A DNA stretch of 8,129 nt. Origin: Alphaproteobacteria bacterium (GTDB taxonomy: Bacteria; Pseudomonadota; Alphaproteobacteria; Rickettsiales; SXRF01). The stretch lies in assembly GCA_020050695.1 (NCBI GenBank), contig JAGVKI010000129.1, forward strand, positions 1 to 8,129, read 5' to 3'. The notes below the pieces were generated by a model. It ran no database searches and was not told the origin of the DNA. It saw only the letters and a list, made by a program, of their open reading frames with translations. A program made the translations under genes and the position numbers. Below are positions 7,899 to 8,129 of the stretch, piece after piece. The first letter of the stretch is position 1. Each line of letters opens with the position of its first letter.

Positions 7899-8129
7899 AA
7901 AAAACAGCTGTAACCAAAAAAGCGGCTGCGGCTAATTCCTCAAAAGCAACTCCCCAAGCGAACCCAATGTGGGGCGGCCAGTTCGCGCATGCGCCAGCTG
8001 AACTGCTTGCTAAAATCAATGCATCTATCCGTTTTGACCAGAAGCTTTACCGTCAGGATATTGAGGGCTCGATTGCGCATGCAAAGATGCTGGCCAGGCA
8101 GCGCATCATCAGCGACGCGGACAGCAAGG
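7877..8129 (+). CDS. argH: Argininosuccinate lyase, N-terminal part (runs off the right edge)
   Basis: An open frame of 84 codons starts at the ATG at 7877 and continues past the window end. From residue 31 it reads MWGGQF, then a KINASIRFD segment, LYRQDI and GSIAHAKML (64-72). This is the diagnostic opening of argininosuccinate lyase, which splits argininosuccinate into arginine and fumarate in the last step of arginine biosynthesis. Most of the protein (family length about 460) is outside the window. The first 30 residues are a Lys/Ala/Thr-rich extension that most homologues lack. The alternative start at M31 (7967) has no ribosome site, whereas the 7877 start has AGG at 7864-7866, ten bases upstream, so I prefer 7877. 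The gene is divergent from tlpA with 34 bp between the starts. Confidence 0.92.
   Translation, partial: MAAKRITKKTAVTKKAAAANSSKATPQANPMWGGQFAHAPAELLAKINASIRFDQKLYRQDIEGSIAHAKMLARQRIISDADSK

Noticed and set aside
7985..7994. Perfect 10-bp palindrome GCGCATGCGC as a possible operator
   Set aside because: It is inside conserved argH codons and similar GC-rich GCATGC palindromes occur elsewhere in the window (for example 55-64), so it is probably chance.
7843..8019. 59-residue N-terminal extension of the thioredoxin gene on the minus strand, with a hydrophobic stretch
   Set aside because: It lies antisense to clear argH coding sequence, and the ATG at 7842 has a good ribosome site and opens directly with a signal peptide.

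Overview
The window looks like a piece of an alphaproteobacterial chromosome of moderate GC (about half, not counted exactly). Two things point there: the lysyl-tRNA synthetase is the class I (archaeal-like) type found in many Alphaproteobacteria, and a tlpA-like thioredoxin gene is divergent from argH, an arrangement I recall from that class. The HAD gene resembles a class IIA subfamily (TIGR01459) that I also associate with Alphaproteobacteria. No mobile element, RNA gene or CRISPR array is visible.

Positions 1-4881 (+) hold the 3' part of one very large gene that is open at the left edge. Its visible product of about 1626 residues is a string of enzyme modules. In order these are: the C-terminal half of one GT60-type (Skp1 GnT1-like) GlcNAc-transferase module, two complete modules of the same type, a Gln/Ala/Gly-rich linker, a redoxin-fold domain without its peroxidatic cysteine, and two different Fe(II)/2-oxoglutarate oxygenase domains. 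Both oxygenases keep the His-x-Asp...His metal triad and a downstream Arg. In Dictyostelium and Toxoplasma, separate prolyl 4-hydroxylase and GT60 enzymes act in turn on Skp1. Having both chemistries in one bacterial polypeptide suggests a protein hydroxylation-then-glycosylation machine, and this is the most interesting content of the window.

Positions 4874-6463 (+) encode class I lysyl-tRNA synthetase and 6463-7299 (+) encode a HAD class IIA hydrolase. The three plus-strand genes overlap by 8 bp and then 1 bp, so they read as one translationally coupled transcript. On the minus strand a secreted TlpA-like thioredoxin (7842-7300) converges on the HAD gene with no base between the stop codons. 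At the right edge argH starts at 7877 (+) and runs off the window. It has a Lys/Ala-rich N-terminal extension and only 34 bp separate it from the tlpA start.

Except for the large protein, the genes are ordinary housekeeping genes. There is no gene-free stretch longer than about 35 bp, so any promoters must lie inside neighbouring coding sequence.
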